Source: Actinomycetospora soli (GTDB taxonomy: Bacteria; Actinomycetota; Actinomycetes; Mycobacteriales; Pseudonocardiaceae). From it: a stretch of DNA of 64,000 nt. The position numbers were made by a program, and so were the translations under genes. The notes beneath the pieces were generated by a model. That model had not been told where the DNA came from and ran no database searches. It was given only the letters and a program-made list of their open reading frames with translations. The stretch is taken from the NCBI RefSeq assembly GCF_021026295.1, contig NZ_JAJNDA010000004.1, forward strand, positions 62,001 through 126,000, written 5' to 3'. This document shows, piece by piece, positions 62,653-64,000 of this stretch (position 1 is the first letter of the stretch; each line of letters begins with the position of its first letter).

Positions 62653-62967
62653 ATGCCCCTGATGCGTCGCGTGGCCGCCCTCGGTGCCGCCGTGGCCGCA
62701 GCCCGCCAGTACGCCCGCCAGAACCCCGAGAAGGTGAACCGCTACGCCGACCAGGCGGCCGCGTTCATCGACCAGCGCACGAACGGCAAGTTCCGCCGCC
62801 AGATCGACGGCGCGCTGCGCCAGGTGCGCAAGGAGACCAGCGTCCCCGGCCGCACCGTCCCCGGGCCGAGTCAGGCCGGGCAGTACGGGCCGCAGCAGAC
62901 CCGCCACGACCCCTACCGCGACCAGGGCAGCACGCAGCGGTACCCGAGCGAGCGCACCGACCGCTGA
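62653..62967 (+). CDS. Rv0909-family small antitoxin-like protein
   Basis: A 104-residue basic protein. Residues 1-65 match the Rv0909-like pattern (ARQYARQNPEKVNRYADQAA, FIDQRTNGKFRRQIDGAL), found in proteins annotated as putative antitoxins in mycobacteria. The C-terminus is a Gln/Arg/Pro-rich disordered tail. ATG 62653 follows GAGGTG. No toxin gene is adjacent, so an antitoxin role is doubtful. It is downstream of the 6C RNA in the same orientation, though probably separately terminated. Confidence 0.72.
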   Translation: MPLMRRVAALGAAVAAARQYARQNPEKVNRYADQAAAFIDQRTNGKFRRQIDGALRQVRKETSVPGRTVPGPSQAGQYGPQQTRHDPYRDQGSTQRYPSERTDR

Positions 62968-63018
62968 TCGGCGGGAGGTCCGGGCGGGTCGGCCGGGCGC
63001 CGGTTAGCGTCGGCGACC

Positions 63019-64000
63019 ATGCAGCCGGCCGACATCGCCCGACTCGTCAGCCCCGGGGACCCGCGGGTCTCCCCCGACGGGCGCCGCGTGGCGCTCGTCG
63101 TGACGCGGGTCGACCTCGAGGCCGACCGCTACCGCTCCGCGATCTGGCTCGCGCCGGCCGACCCCGCCGACGGTCCACCGAGGCCGCTGACCTCCGGTGA
63201 CGGCGACGCGAACCCGCGCTGGTCCCCCGACGGCACCCGGCTCGCCCTCACCCGCACCGTCGACGGGAAGCACCGTCTCGTCGTGCTGCCGGTCGACGGC
63301 CCCGGGGAGCCGGTGACGCTCGTCGAGCGCGACACGTCGATCTCCGAGCCCACGTGGTCCCCGGACGGCACCGCCCTCGCCTTCACCTCCCGGGAGACCC
63401 GACCCGACGCGCCCCCGTTCACCGTCGTCGGCACCCCCGACCGCGCAGCGCTGCCCCGCCGCATCGACCGGTTGTTCCCCAAGCTCGACGGCGAGGGATG
63501 GATCGTCGACCGCCCGCGGGCGGTGTTCGTCGTCCCCGCCGACACCCCCGCCGCGCCGCGCGTCCTCGCCCACCACCGCTACGACATCAGCGGCCCGGCC
63601 TGGTCCCCGGACGGTCGCGAGCTCGCCGTCACGACGGTCCGCGACGAGCCGGACGCCGACCTGACGATGGTCGAGGCGCTCCACCTCGTCGCCGTCGACA
63701 CCGGCGAGATCCGCCCGCTCACCTCCTCGCCGTCGATCTCGGTGTCCCGCCCGTCCTGGTCGCCCGACGGCGCCTCGATCGCCGTGCTCGTCGAGGACGT
63801 CGTCCTGGTCCCGTCGTTCGGCCGGGTCGCCCTCGTCCCGACGGCGGGTGGGGAGCCGACGGTGCTCACCGCCGGGCTGGATCGGCAGGCGGCCCCGTTC
63901 GTGGGCGGCCGCGCGCCGCTGTGGCGCGACGGGAGCCTGGTGTTCGCCGTCGAGGACCACGGCACGCAGCCGCTGTACGCCGTGCCGGCGGACGGGTCGG
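63019..64000 (+). CDS. S9-family prolyl oligopeptidase, N-terminal propeller (incomplete)
   Basis: First ~327 codons of a gene running off the right edge. The visible part is a beta-propeller with repeated WSPDG blades (WSPDGTRLAL, WSPDGTALAF, WSPDGRELAV, WSPDGASIAV), the substrate-gating domain of acylaminoacyl- and prolyl-oligopeptidases. The catalytic alpha/beta-hydrolase domain with Ser, Asp and His would lie beyond the window. ATG 63019 is 8 nt after TAGCGT (63005-63010), a leaderless pattern. No signal peptide, so cytoplasmic. Confidence 0.82.
   Translation, partial: MQPADIARLVSPGDPRVSPDGRRVALVVTRVDLEADRYRSAIWLAPADPADGPPRPLTSGDGDANPRWSPDGTRLALTRTVDGKHRLVVLPVDGPGEPVTLVERDTSISEPTWSPDGTALAFTSRETRPDAPPFTVVGTPDRAALPRRIDRLFPKLDGEGWIVDRPRAVFVVPADTPAAPRVLAHHRYDISGPAWSPDGRELAVTTVRDEPDADLTMVEALHLVAVDTGEIRPLTSSPSISVSRPSWSPDGASIAVLVEDVVLVPSFGRVALVPTAGGEPTVLTAGLDRQAAPFVGGRAPLWRDGSLVFAVEDHGTQPLYAVPADGS

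Noticed and set aside
62171..62662. Open frame in the gene-free region containing the 6C RNA
   Set aside because: Overlaps a well-defined structured RNA and promoter; no homology-like features or ribosome site.

Overview
The window is very GC-rich, gene-dense DNA from a high-GC actinobacterium. Pseudonocardiaceae (a Pseudonocardia/Actinomycetospora-like organism) is my inference. Supporting signs are many GTG starts, apparently leaderless genes (TANNNT boxes 6-8 nt before the start codon), an F420-type LLM enzyme, a lone Mce protein, a 6C small RNA beside an Rv0909-like gene, and hairpin terminators between convergent genes. I see no rRNA, tRNA, CRISPR array, transposase or phage gene. The window opens inside one gene (1-384, minus) and closes inside another (from 63019, plus).

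The most notable content is two formate dehydrogenases whose catalytic subunits are both interrupted by an in-frame UGA at the selenocysteine position. One is a large FdnG-like enzyme (426-3692, minus, Sec190). The other is an NAD-linked, hydrogenase-like complex (31910-36621, plus, Sec80). In both, a hairpin with a GGUCU apical loop begins its loop exactly 18 nt after the UGA, the arrangement of a bacterial SECIS. In the second enzyme the N-terminal Fe4S4 domain is detached from the catalytic chain and sits at the end of a separate ferredoxin-like subunit two genes downstream, with a NuoE-NuoF fusion between them. No sel genes are in the window, so the decoding machinery must lie elsewhere.

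Layout. 1-5500: FDH 1, a STAS protein, an LLM flavin enzyme. 5459-9884: MFS plus FetA/FetB-like exporter, Na+/H+ antiporter. 9989-14010: GH13 enzyme and a membrane adenylate cyclase. 14011-14348: paired 67-bp palindromic repeats. 14349-20097: crotonase, RsbW-like kinase, RraA-like protein, methyltransferase, DUF6153/DUF305 pair. 20094-23519: a NarL-type two-component system bracketed by two paralogous dehydrogenases. 23536-27702: glycosyltransferase, aldo/keto reductase, orphan Mce protein, chaplin-like secreted protein, SRPBCC protein. 27703-28028: second repeat pair. 28029-31055: a collagen-like membrane protein divergent from an OmpR-type system whose sensor has a similar Gly/Pro tract. 31130-36621: PAS-ANTAR protein and FDH 2. 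36626-41987: a TetR-controlled carboxylic-acid module (AMP ligase, hydrolase, MaoC-SCP2 fusion, MHS transporter). 43394-49554: a second catabolic operon (flavin monooxygenase, NodB-type deacetylase, hydrolase, efflux pump) between two TetR regulators. 49706-53064: MFS fusion, P450, DUF6194. 53069-59137: DUF1326-DUF2182-giant multicopper oxidase operon resembling Mn(II) oxidase MnxG. 59498-64000: DUF998, F420-type oxidoreductase, NDH-2, 6C RNA, Rv0909-like protein, prolyl oligopeptidase.

How parts work together (inference). Formate oxidation by two selenoenzymes, NDH-2 and the antiporter belong to respiratory energy and ion balance. The two TetR modules import or export and activate or oxygenate organic acids and aromatics. 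The DUF1326/DUF2182/oxidase operon looks like a self-contained copper-dependent metal-oxidising system with its own metal-handling partners.
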